From: Halapricum hydrolyticum
GTDB taxonomy: Archaea > Halobacteriota > Halobacteria > Halobacteriales > Haloarculaceae
NCBI GenBank assembly: GCA_025517565.1
Contig: JAOPKD010000003.1
Coordinates: 177,274 to 241,273, forward strand
DNA: 64,000 bases
Direction: 5' to 3'
A program made the translations under genes and the position numbers. The notes below the pieces were generated by a model. The model was not told the origin of the DNA. It ran no database searches and saw nothing but the letters and a program-made list of their open reading frames with translations. This document shows positions 27,277 through 34,562 of the stretch, in pieces (position 1 is the first letter of the stretch; each line of letters starts with the position of its first letter).

Positions 27277-27849
27277 TCATGCCGCGTTCAATTTTTTCTT
27301 TTCACGTTTCTTGAAAAAGTATCCAATTGCCGCTACCACGATCGCAAGGAGGAAAAACACGAACCCCCAAATCACAAGCCCCATTACACCCCCAATAGCC
27401 ATCCCGACCTCCTCAGCGGTTTGGGGATCTTCGTCCACGTTCGCGAGCATTCCGCCATAAAAAAGAATCGGGACCAGAATCATGATGAGTGCTGACACGT
27501 AGAGTCCGCTCCCGATCGCGCCTGTTGCCGTTCGCTTTTGCCAGAGGTACAATGTCCCACCAATTAAACCGATGAGGAATCCAATCCCACTCCCACCGAT
27601 CTCGGCGAGCGCCCATGCGACGAGGAATCCAATTAGCAATCCGAATACGACTCCAGTTATCCCGATTCGCCATGATTGAGGCAGATATTGTTTCCACCCT
27701 TCTACATCGTCGTCTGGCTCAATGCTGCCACTCTGCGCTTCGAATTCCTCTGTCGAACTGGATGCGTCTTCTATTTCGGCGCCACAATTGCTACAGAATG
27801 ATGCGTCTTCAGCCAGTTCTTCGCCGCAGGAGGGGCAATATGGGACCAT
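27277..27849 (-). CDS. Zinc-ribbon membrane protein
   Basis: 190 residues. N-terminal zinc ribbon CPSCGEEL and CSNCGAEI, an acidic linker, then four transmembrane helices (about residues 62-80, 84-100, 112-130 and 152-178) and a basic tail KKREKKK. The architecture is widespread in haloarchaea without known function. It is transcribed against the surrounding lipoprotein genes. Confidence 0.7.
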   Translation of the reverse strand: MVPYCPSCGEELAEDASFCSNCGAEIEDASSSTEEFEAQSGSIEPDDDVEGWKQYLPQSWRIGITGVVFGLLIGFLVAWALAEIGGSGIGFLIGLIGGTLYLWQKRTATGAIGSGLYVSALIMILVPILFYGGMLANVDEDPQTAEEVGMAIGGVMGLVIWGFVFFLLAIVVAAIGYFFKKREKKKLNAA

Positions 27850-28202
27850 AGTTGAATATCCTACAGCTTATACAATAAATCCCGTTCACGGTTTACGGGG
27901 CTTGAAAAGATTACCCAGCGATTCGCTCAATACACTCTCTAAGTCGGTCACAGTGATTTTGACAGAGAATAGGGAGATCAATAGCGCCCGTACAAGATGG
28001 AGGGCGCGAGTCTCGCACCCCCAGACGACGTGTGTAGAGCGATATCTAGAACCGAAGCGTGCGCTTCGTTCATTCGGTTTGCAAGGCAGGCAAGCCAATG
28101 AGCGTTTGCACCGAGGAGTCAGTCGGGGACATCCTAGTGACTTGAATATGTCGCGCCGGTACTGCCTCCATTACTAACTATGATTATATATGTATACTCC
28201 AT
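27850..28202. other. Intergenic stretch with a hairpin
   Basis: No convincing gene in 353 bases. It contains overlapping inverted repeats at 28050-28079: GAAGCG/CGCTTC separated by two bases, and outer arms AACCGAA/TTCGGTT. A strong AT-rich run (GATTATATATG) lies just before the lipoprotein start at 28203. Confidence 0.45.
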
Positions 28203-29060
28203 ATGGATCGTCGAAGATTTATTGTGGCTGGGGCTTGGATTGGCGCGGCAGCTCTCACCGGATGTTCGGAGGGGGACATTGGTAGAACGACAACAGACAG
28301 TGAGACGACCACGACCGAGACAGAGGGTGAAAGGACCACGACCGAGACAGAGGGTGAAAAGACCACGACCGAGACAGAGGGTGAAAAGACCACGACCGAG
28401 ACTGAGACCGAGACCGAGACTGAGACCGAGACCGAGACTGAGACCGAGACCGAGACCGAGACTGAGACCGAGACGACCACGACACCAATCGATATTGAGC
28501 CGAAAATCTACTCGGGGACCGGGACGAAAGTAATCCGGAACCAGCAAATCCACAGCGGGCTTGTCGTCGCTGAAGTCACGTACTCGAATCTTGAATACGA
28601 CTTCAGCAACATACAAGTCACACTCCGAAACATCGAATCCGGACGGACCACTCAACTGTACGGCGACTCTGGCCCCGTCGAAAACGGGGAAGGAGCAAAC
28701 GTGGTCGATGAAACCGGCGCATACCACATCGACATCGAAAGCCAAGGTGACTGGGAGATAACGATCAGCCAACCCCGAGCAACCCGGGCCGACGCGGATA
28801 CCCCGCCAATCGACGTTTCAGGTACCGGACAAACCGTCACTGGGCCGTACTACATTGAAAGAACCAGGGTTATTACCGCGACAAACGACGCCGAAGGCGA
28901 TTTCATCGTTACTCTCTGGCCGATGAAAGCACCATGGGCGGACTTTGCAATGCCCTTACTGGAAGCCGGACCGGGCGAATACGAATCAAGTTTCACATTC
29001 GACGGCATCGGGTATTTGCACGTTAATTCTGACGGGAATTGGACCATACAGATAGAGTAA
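28203..29060 (+). CDS. Tat lipoprotein with Thr-Glu repeat linker
   Basis: 285 residues. Twin-arginine start MDRRRFIVAGAWIG, lipobox ALTGC (Cys21). Residues about 35-95 are a repeat linker: three copies of a nine-residue unit TTTETEGE(R/K) then a run of Thr-Glu dipeptides. Residues 100-285 are a beta-rich extracellular domain with no recognised family. The linker would hold the domain away from the membrane, and its repeats make length variation likely. Located in the cargo part of the integrated element. Confidence 0.75.
   Translation: MDRRRFIVAGAWIGAAALTGCSEGDIGRTTTDSETTTTETEGERTTTETEGEKTTTETEGEKTTTETETETETETETETETETETETETETTTTPIDIEPKIYSGTGTKVIRNQQIHSGLVVAEVTYSNLEYDFSNIQVTLRNIESGRTTQLYGDSGPVENGEGANVVDETGAYHIDIESQGDWEITISQPRATRADADTPPIDVSGTGQTVTGPYYIERTRVITATNDAEGDFIVTLWPMKAPWADFAMPLLEAGPGEYESSFTFDGIGYLHVNSDGNWTIQIE
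28307..28480 (+). repeat. In-frame tandem repeat tract within a lipoprotein gene
   Basis: Three near-identical 27-base units (GACCACGACCGAGACAGAGG plus GTGAAA and A or G; 28307-28387) are followed by about 90 bases of GAGACC/GAGACT hexamers. All units are multiples of three, so changes in copy number keep the frame. Confidence 0.85.
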
Positions 29061-29069
29061 AACACCGAC

Positions 29070-29128
29070 TACGCCATACGAACCGATAAACTACCGACCA
29101 AATATACAGCCACCTTATTCCTCGATGA
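29070..29128 (+). pseudogene. Integrase C-terminal remnant, copy A
   Basis: 59 bases aligned without gaps to 29663-29721. In the same frame it reads LRHTNR, stop, TTDQIYSHLIPR, stop, the end of a tyrosine recombinase containing the nucleophilic Tyr, with an in-frame stop. The central 20 bases GACCAAATATACAGCCACCT are identical in both copies. Confidence 0.7.
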
Positions 29129-29147
29129 GTCGAAATAATATATACCA

Positions 29148-29561
29148 ATGACAGATAAATCAACAATTGAGCGAGTTTCCCGACGCCAGGTGATTGGCGT
29201 TGTGGGTGCTACGGCCGTGGTTTCACTTTCGGGGTGCTCGGACGATGGGGATGGCGCCTCGGGACCGAACGGCGGAGCCAGCAATCAAAAACGGATTGAA
29301 CTATCCAACATTGAGCACAAAACCGAGGCCAATGTACTGCACTACCTTGCCGGCGAGGCGACGAACCTCACTGATCGAGATCTAAAATTCCAGGTTAGAA
29401 TTGACTGGTTCGATTCCGATGATACGCTACTCGGGGAATCATTCACTCAGATCCGAGCCGATATAGAAGCGGGGCAAACCCGGGTTTGGGATTCTACCTA
29501 TTATAATGAGCGTGAACACGGCCCGCCCGATCACTATGAAATTGAGGTCCATATCTACTAA
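29148..29561 (+). CDS. Small Tat lipoprotein with FxLYD-like domain
   Basis: 137 residues. Start contains RRQVIGVVGATAVVSLSGC, a twin-arginine signal ending in a lipobox. Residues 50-137 form a beta-sandwich-like domain with LHYLAGEATNLTDRDLKFQVRI, which fits the FxLYD/DUF3426-type fold found in haloarchaeal lipoproteins. The gene is bracketed by two copies of the same integrase tail sequence (29070-29128 and 29565-29721). Confidence 0.72.
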   Translation: MTDKSTIERVSRRQVIGVVGATAVVSLSGCSDDGDGASGPNGGASNQKRIELSNIEHKTEANVLHYLAGEATNLTDRDLKFQVRIDWFDSDDTLLGESFTQIRADIEAGQTRVWDSTYYNEREHGPPDHYEIEVHIY

Positions 29562-29564
29562 CCG

Positions 29565-29721
29565 GCGATCCCAGGGACACACCCTTCACACCCTCCGCCA
29601 CTCGGTCGCCTACCGGATTATCCAGGTCGACGGCGGCCGCCTCGAGGACGTGCAACTCCGGTTACGCCATGCGAACCGACAGACTGCCGACCAAATATAC
29701 AGCCACCTCGTCCCGAGATGA
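29565..29721 (+). pseudogene. Integrase C-terminal remnant, copy B
   Basis: Open frame ending at 29721 that encodes HTLRHSVAYRIIQVDGG, then RLRHANRQTADQIYSHLVPR and stop. This is the last third of a tyrosine recombinase (H-x-x-R box, degenerate LGH box, Tyr). The front of the gene is absent, replaced by the lipoprotein gene. Confidence 0.72.
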
Positions 29722-30393
29722 CACGAGAATCAAACCATGTAGTTGAGGTCGGTCGCCATTTCCTCTGTTTCGCTGTACTCGGTAAGAACATCGCCTAAAA
29801 CCACCCTGGCCCCGTCCGGGCGAAGCGTTCGACTTTGACCCATTCAAGGGATAATCGCAAGCAGAAAATCGAATCCGACACTCTCACTCCTACACTTGAC
29901 AGGGAGCAAACCACCTTCCAGAACGAATCCGCAAAATAGCGTCTGAGCATACAGATATCAAGCAGTACAGGACTTGTATCACATCGTTAGTAACGGTGTT
30001 GCGTTATTCTGGAGCCAGTCCTGCTTTCTTCGCGTGTTGTACCAACGTATGACAGCGGTCATAATCCGCAGCGACCACGCAGACTGTGATATTGACTGGA
30101 GAGACGACTCATAGCCTTAGGCGTATAGAATGAGTGGGTAGCGTAGTGTTCACGACTGGTTTCCCGGTGCTATCACTCTCTGTTGAAGCTCACAAGCGCC
30201 GATCTTGGTTGTCGTCGATATTTTGGAGTTGAACAGACCGGGGGTCACGCATAGTACGATACGTACAGTACACCTGTGTGTCCCCCTGGTGTGTACGTAG
30301 TGGCGTTGTATGGCGATTTGTTCCGTCACAGAGAACAACGACTAACCGGAGAGTGGTGGAACGCTTCGAGAGACGCGCACGGGCATTATGCCC
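29722..30393. other. Gene-poor region in the element
   Basis: About 670 bases with no well-supported gene. A minus-strand stretch around 30005-30110 could encode VNITVCVVAADYDRC and HTLVQHAKKAGLAPE before a stop, but has no ATG and may be a remnant. A 62-codon minus-strand frame at 30150-30338 is Cys/Thr-rich and unlike the neighbours; I do not call it. Confidence 0.4.
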
Positions 30394-30702
30394 CTAGAGA
30401 AGGAACACGGACGCGGCGAACGCCACACTGCCAATGAGCAACCCCACTATGAGCAATAGCCCGACTATGCCAATGACAAATGAGACTGTATCCCACGGAA
30501 TCCGGCTTTTCTGGCTGTCTGACGCCGATTCCTCAGTCTGCACTTGGGCAACAGCAACCCGCGAAAGTGTGGCTAGTTTCTCACCTTCGGACGCGTCACT
30601 GTCGATCTTCCCACGTTCTTCGAGCGTCCGGACAGCCTGGGTGTAACTCTCTGCCTGTTCCGACTGATACATAGCAACTGTTTTTTCGGCGCGTGAAGGC
30701 AT
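30394..30702 (-). CDS. Small single-membrane-span protein
   Basis: 102 residues. The first 65 residues are soluble and helical (EKTVAMYQSEQAESYTQAVR, a likely coiled segment) and the last 35 form one long hydrophobic span (VSFVIGIVGLLLIVGLLIGS). It is the last gene of a minus-strand operon of tiny genes from 31311 down. No family recognised. Confidence 0.6.
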   Translation of the reverse strand: MPSRAEKTVAMYQSEQAESYTQAVRTLEERGKIDSDASEGEKLATLSRVAVAQVQTEESASDSQKSRIPWDTVSFVIGIVGLLLIVGLLIGSVAFAASVFLL

Positions 30703-30723
30703 TGTATCACCTAAATTCTGGCA

Positions 30724-30861
30724 TTATGCCGGATTTGAGACGCCACTGATTGCAGTCAGGAACGCCAGAGCGAACAGCACGATACCCCACAGTCCGCCCT
30801 GAGCCATGACGATAAGTGCGAACAGAGCCAGCACAAGGGCCGCGAATAGGCCGGTAATCAT
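30724..30861 (-). CDS. 45-residue membrane peptide
   Basis: MITGLFAALVLALFALIV then AQGGLWGIVLFALAFLTA: two hydrophobic helices. Its ATG overlaps the stop of the upstream gene as ATGA, which supports it as a real translated gene. Function unknown. Confidence 0.6.
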   Translation of the reverse strand: MITGLFAALVLALFALIVMAQGGLWGIVLFALAFLTAISGVSNPA

Positions 30862-31028
30862 TCTTCCCACCGTAAGACCCGATCAACTGACTGCGTGATT
30901 CGGTCAATATGCTCATCGAATGGTTCCGCCGGATCGTCGTCCGGCGTTGCTATGTCACTGTCTCTGGCGACGATCTCCGGCACAATGTCAAGGTCGTCTG
31001 GCACAATGTCGTCAGGGTCTTCGATCAT
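30858..31028 (-). CDS. 56-residue acidic protein
   Basis: MIEDPDDIVPDDLDIVPEIV at the start, then a C-terminal helix ending DRVLRWEE. It contains a repeated DDxDIVP-like motif. Both ends overlap neighbouring genes by four bases (ATGA), so translation is coupled along the operon. No family recognised. Confidence 0.6.
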   Translation of the reverse strand: MIEDPDDIVPDDLDIVPEIVARDSDIATPDDDPAEPFDEHIDRITQSVDRVLRWEE

Positions 31029-31135
31029 GGCGTATCACCTGTGAGTCCGAAGTCTTCCGGCGCGTGTGCTTCGCGGATGTGTGTGGCAAGGTCGTTCAGT
31101 CCTGTCTCTCCGCAAATAGGACAGGTTTTACTCAT
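31025..31135 (-). CDS. 36-residue C2H2-type zinc-finger peptide
   Basis: MSKTCPICGETGLNDLATHI then REAHAPEDFG. The pattern C-x2-C-x10-H-x4-H is a complete single zinc finger. ATGA overlaps on both sides. Such micro zinc fingers are typical of haloarchaeal viruses and plasmids and probably bind DNA, RNA or protein. Confidence 0.68.
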   Translation of the reverse strand: MSKTCPICGETGLNDLATHIREAHAPEDFGLTGDTP

Positions 31136-31311
31136 TCTTCACCCCTCGATAGTGGCCCGTCATATCCCACGTAAGCAGCACAGATTTCCGCGAGGACTTC
31201 TCCCTCTCTGGCGTTTCCCGCGCTATACTTATCCCGAACGACTTTCTCGGCTTGTTCCCACTGCACCTCCTCTGCTGGATCGTACAGGGCGATATGCTTG
31301 GGATTGTCCAT
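31132..31311 (-). CDS. 59-residue hypothetical protein, first gene of the micro-gene operon
   Basis: MDNPKHIALYDPAEEVQWEQ followed by AEKVVRDKYSAGNAREGEVL and an acidic end. Mostly helical. It opens the operon 31132-30394 and overlaps the zinc-finger gene by ATGA. An AT-rich run TTAATATAG lies 15-23 bases upstream, slightly close for a TATA box. Confidence 0.58.
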   Translation of the reverse strand: MDNPKHIALYDPAEEVQWEQAEKVVRDKYSAGNAREGEVLAEICAAYVGYDGPLSRGEE

Positions 31312-31931
31312 ATGCTAGATAGGAACTATATTAACAAAAAGCAAGAAGGCCAGGGGCTACGTAGTACGTCCACCCGCCGACAGACGATAGACGCCTGCTG
31401 TGTCTCTGTGTGAGTCGCCACGGGCGTATAGAGTGGCCGGTGAAGAGCTGAATACTCCACAACGAGGTATCTCCCCACCGCGCGTTTAGTACGTAGGTAT
31501 AGACTGGTTGTTGCTGTGATTCAACTCCGCCTCGCACGTTCCTAACCCAACTGTAGTCCCCGATACCGTGTATGTACTAGAGAGAACGTTAGGATTCCAC
31601 TGCTGTCTTGCCTTTCGCGTGTTGTCCTTTATAGGGTTGCTTAATCGATTCACTCATAGCTTCCTAATCGCCGGACAGTAGCCGATTCACTGGCCGAAGA
31701 TATGACCCTGCCGCCAGTCCCACCCTGCACCCACTACAACTTGGGTACCATTCCGGTCTATACGTTATATTGATACATTGTATGCCGCTTGCTTGTGGTA
31801 GTCGTTCGTTCTGGATTTCTGTTCTGTGAAGTCTGTGCCGCCCGTATTACCCTGTCCTGGTAGAATCCCCTCTATCCATACATCGGGGAGTGGTGTCTAC
31901 TACGTGATAGTCTAAAGTGCCGAAAAGAACA
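31312..31931. other. Gene-poor region between two minus-strand operons
   Basis: About 620 bases. It holds the promoter area of the operon ending at 31311 and the 3' end area of the operon ending at 31932. I see no clear terminator, palindrome or gene; a 68-codon minus-strand frame at 31331-31537 has non-haloarchaeal composition and is not called. Confidence 0.4.
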
Positions 31932-32369
31932 CTACCAAGAGTCGTTGATCGGATTGGTACCCGACACATCCACATCAGCATTGACGTTTCCGGTCGGTTT
32001 GTCGTCTGCCTCGAAGGTGTAGCGAATGGTATCACGGAAGATTGGGAACTGTGCTTGCTCCCTGTTATCGACGCCTACGTAGTCCCACACGTCGAATGGT
32101 TCCCCGCATTCGGGGCAGTACCACTTGCCGTCCGGTAGCTCGATAGTGTCGCCACTCTCAGTCTCGAACCAGTCGCGTAAGTCGTCGCTGCCACACTCAG
32201 GACACTCTTCGACGTTTTCCAGAATCACCGTAAACCAGCGTAGCAGCAGCCGTAGCGCCTTTGGGAACCCGCCCGTCACTTCGGCACCGTTCAACCGTTC
32301 GGCCAGTTGGTACACCCTGTCTCTCTCTTCACGGGCAAGTCGCGGGCGAAAAGTCCGATCTCGACTCAT
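31932..32369 (-). CDS. Zinc-ribbon protein with helical N-terminus
   Basis: 145 residues. N-terminal RPRLAREERDRVYQLAERL and a helix GGFPKALRLLLRWFTVI resemble a small DNA-binding or coiled module; the middle has CPECGSDDL and CPECGEPF, a zinc ribbon. Last gene of the operon 33758-31932. Its ATG overlaps the upstream stop as ATGA. Confidence 0.62.
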   Translation of the reverse strand: MSRDRTFRPRLAREERDRVYQLAERLNGAEVTGGFPKALRLLLRWFTVILENVEECPECGSDDLRDWFETESGDTIELPDGKWYCPECGEPFDVWDYVGVDNREQAQFPIFRDTIRYTFEADDKPTGNVNADVDVSGTNPINDSW

Positions 32370-32596
32370 TGGTATCCACTCCAGATGGAATACGCGACAA
32401 CGCCGAGAATGGCAAGCACGGGCATTAGGACGCCTAATATCAGATACCAGCCTTCAACTGTGCCAGTCCGGTCTACCCTTGATAACTCACCCAACACACT
32501 GTTCGCAATCCAGCCAACGAACACAAGAATCCCGGCGAAGGTTGACAACGCCAGGGCTAGGTCCACGCGGTCGGTTCTGCCGTGGGTTCCACTCAT
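32366..32596 (-). CDS. Small two-helix membrane protein
   Basis: 76 residues from MSGTHGRTDRVDLALA. Two transmembrane helices (LSTFAGILVFVGWIANSVLG and GWYLILGVLMPVLAILGVVA). The longer upstream frame overlaps the next gene and is rejected. Overlaps the zinc-ribbon gene by four bases. Confidence 0.6.
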   Translation of the reverse strand: MSGTHGRTDRVDLALALSTFAGILVFVGWIANSVLGELSRVDRTGTVEGWYLILGVLMPVLAILGVVAYSIWSGYQ

Positions 32597-32600
32597 AGTT

Positions 32601-32747
32601 TCAGACCCTCTTCTTGACCGCTCTGCCGTTTGCGCCTCTTTTACGGTTCGGACAGTTTGGACAAGCTTGCGGTTGCCCACCGTCCGGTGTGAACACGCGA
32701 GCGTAGTGCTCTGAGACGTGGCTACCACAGTTAGCACACTCAGGCAT
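32601..32747 (-). CDS. DUF7563-like zinc-ribbon mini-protein
   Basis: 48 residues, MPECANCGSHVSEHYARVFT then CPNCPNRKRG. The MPECxNCGSxVxxxYxRVFTP start matches what I recall of DUF7563, common in haloarchaeal chromosomes and elements. Function unknown. It overlaps the upstream RHH-like gene by 8 bases. Confidence 0.7.
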   Translation of the reverse strand: MPECANCGSHVSEHYARVFTPDGGQPQACPNCPNRKRGANGRAVKKRV

Positions 32748-33036
32748 GGCTCTCACCTTCTATCTCCCAATCGTCCGTGGTTTGATAGCCGACATACGCG
32801 CCTGCCGTCGTTTTCAGCAAGCCACGAAGCGATACCTCTTCGGGATCAACGCCATGATCCTTAGCCACCGCTTCCCGCGCTTCTTGAATCCGTTTGTCTT
32901 CTCGAAGCCGCCGGAGCTGATAGGACTCAATGAGTCTGTCGAGAAGGTCCGACTGGCTAAGGTCGGTCCCCTGACGGATTTCCTCGAAGGCGTCTTTACT
33001 ATCTTCGCGGATCGACAGCGTAGTGTAGTCACTCAT
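32740..33036 (-). CDS. Predicted ribbon-helix-helix-like protein
   Basis: 98 residues. MSDYTTLSIREDSKDAFEEI then LSQSDLLDRLIESYQLRR: a short strand followed by two helices, as in MetJ/Arc DNA-binding proteins and antitoxin-like regulators. C-terminal part is a separate small domain. Overlaps the preceding and following genes by 8 bases each. Possibly a repressor of the element. Confidence 0.6.
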   Translation of the reverse strand: MSDYTTLSIREDSKDAFEEIRQGTDLSQSDLLDRLIESYQLRRLREDKRIQEAREAVAKDHGVDPEEVSLRGLLKTTAGAYVGYQTTDDWEIEGESHA

Positions 33037-33160
33037 TGTCTAACCCTCGCCGGAGTAGGTCACGGATCGCTTGAGAATGATTCTCGAAACCGTGTTCCTG
33101 GCGGTGTTCTTCAACTGATTCATACATCGGCGGCGGAACCATAGCTTCTACCCGTTCCAT
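33029..33160 (-). CDS. Small ribbon-helix-helix protein
   Basis: 43 residues, MERVEAMVPPPMYESVEEHR then ENHSQAIRDLLRRGL. This is the typical VapB/CopG-type core (strand, helix, NHSQAIRDLLRRGL helix). No toxin partner is recognised next to it. It may regulate the operon. Confidence 0.68.
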   Translation of the reverse strand: MERVEAMVPPPMYESVEEHRQEHGFENHSQAIRDLLRRGLDNE

Positions 33161-33215
33161 ACACGGATATAAGGTAGATAATCCCAAAAATGCGGTAGGC
33201 CAGGCGAAAAAGGCG

Positions 33216-33758
33216 CTATTCAGGCCAAGCAGATTCAAATATCCTACGAGCTTCGCGTTTTGATATATCTGCATCCTTCGCTGCTTCGCCAAACTGTCTA
33301 AAATGCCGAGTTAAGAATTGCTCAGCATTCCCTTGTGCTGCTGCTTCTAACATCGCTTGTGTTTCATCATCTGAATCCACGCCATCAGGGCCTTCTGCGT
33401 TCTCTCTGTGCAACTCGTCAAAGAGATAGTTGGTAACGGACTCGTCTGTTGTGGCGTCCGAAGCAAACCGCAACAGCCCTTGAATCAGGTGCTCTCTGAC
33501 TTGGGTGCGAAAAATAGGGGGGTCAATGTCTGTCTGCACGATCCTATCAGTGAAGCCATTGGAACCGTGCTTCTGTAACAAAGCAAAATCTGCCAGCGCG
33601 TGACGTGTTCTCACCGCGATTTCGTTTTCTTTGGATTTCTCCTGTTGGTCATCACGGCCTTGCCACTCCCCGAGCAGGTACTCTCTTTCAGTTTTAGTCA
33701 GGAAACCACACGACCTATCCACATCATCATGTTCTATCCCCTGTGATTCGCACCTCAT
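33216..33758 (-). CDS. Haloarchaeal element protein with conserved N-terminal helical domain
   Basis: 180 residues. RSCGFLTKTEREYLLGEWQG followed by a basic stretch and RTRHALADFALLQKHG matches a recurring N-terminal module in haloarchaeal hypothetical proteins, often on plasmids and proviruses (from memory). The rest is helical and acidic. It is the first gene of the minus-strand operon and faces the divergent replication operon, so it may be a regulator of both. Confidence 0.6.
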   Translation of the reverse strand: MRCESQGIEHDDVDRSCGFLTKTEREYLLGEWQGRDDQQEKSKENEIAVRTRHALADFALLQKHGSNGFTDRIVQTDIDPPIFRTQVREHLIQGLLRFASDATTDESVTNYLFDELHRENAEGPDGVDSDDETQAMLEAAAQGNAEQFLTRHFRQFGEAAKDADISKREARRIFESAWPE

Positions 33759-33952
33759 AATACATGAGTATGAATTGTCATCTCATAAAACCCCGGCATT
33801 CGTAGGGTTATGATGTGAACGCGGCACCCTGAGCTAATCGGGGAGAAGAACGCCGGAGAAAGCCCGACGCACCCTGAACAAGTGTGTATTGGGGCTATTC
33901 TCTCTTAGTTGGTTCGGTCAGGCGTTCACCGTGTTCGCAGGAGTACACAGAC

Positions 33953-34267
33953 ATGGCAACGAACGCCTTTCCGGGCAACTCGGCGCACCCTACCAAAGAC
34001 ACACCGAGTTACCCGAAGCGGGACGGTCGCAAGACCGCCCAAGACGACAGTAGCACAGGCGCGGGCAATAGTCTTGACGCAAGCCAAGGAGAGCCACCGA
34101 ATCACGGACTCCCCACACACGGCAGCGCCAGATTCCTTCTCTGGATCGGCCAACGCCGTGACCGCGAAGACGGCTTTGATCCGGACCTATCGGACCTGCC
34201 GGAACTGTTCGAGCAGTGGCAGGGCGATACAAGCGAACAGACGATGCTTGTGGGGTGGTCGGAATGA
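33953..34267 (+). CDS. Hypothetical protein, first gene of the replication operon
   Basis: 104 residues from MATNAFPGNSAHPTKD. The first 60 residues are a disordered Ser/Gly/Asn-rich region; the end (ARFLLWIGQRRDREDGFDPD) looks folded. Overlaps the next gene by ATGA. Family unknown. Confidence 0.5.
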   Translation: MATNAFPGNSAHPTKDTPSYPKRDGRKTAQDDSSTGAGNSLDASQGEPPNHGLPTHGSARFLLWIGQRRDREDGFDPDLSDLPELFEQWQGDTSEQTMLVGWSE

Positions 34268-34467
34268 GCCAGGCGAATTACGACTGTCCACAGTGTGGCG
34301 GTCGCCTAGAGTCGCTGGATGTGGACGCCTTCGAGTGCCGAAAGTGTGGGCGCGAGATTCGGGAAGTGGTGGTTGAAGGCATGGACGCCTTCGAGAGAGT
34401 GGCTGAAGACGACGAGAATCCGCTACAGGAAGTTGCCCAAGCCGCGCTTGAGGGGGTTCGGGAATGA
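34264..34467 (+). CDS. Small zinc-ribbon protein in the replication operon
   Basis: 67 residues. CPQCGGRLE and CRKCGREIRE make a complete zinc ribbon, followed by an acidic helix. ATGA overlaps at both ends place it between the first gene and the micro-ORF before the primase. Likely nucleic-acid or protein binding. Confidence 0.65.
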   Translation: MSQANYDCPQCGGRLESLDVDAFECRKCGREIREVVVEGMDAFERVAEDDENPLQEVAQAALEGVRE

Positions 34468-34562
34468 TCCAGGATCGGCAGCTACGCCGCGAGTCGAGTC
34501 CATCGGCAGGGTGGAAAGCCACCTATCGGACCATGCACGTCGGGGTGGTCCAACATGGGTGA
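34464..34562 (+). CDS. 32-residue micro-ORF before the primase
   Basis: MIQDRQLRRESSPSAGWKAT and a short tail. It starts at an ATGA overlap with the zinc-ribbon gene and its end overlaps the primase start by 8 bases. This placement suggests it is translated, possibly only to couple the genes. Confidence 0.45.
   Translation: MIQDRQLRRESSPSAGWKATYRTMHVGVVQHG

Noticed and set aside
28307..28480. Possible CRISPR array
   Set aside because: The repeats are contiguous with no spacers and encode an in-frame Thr-Glu linker of a lipoprotein.
30150..30338. 62-codon minus-strand frame
   Set aside because: Thr/Cys-rich translation without acidic bias or known motif; insufficient evidence.
31331..31537. 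68-codon minus-strand frame
   Set aside because: Composition is unlike other genes in the element and no overlap or promoter supports it.
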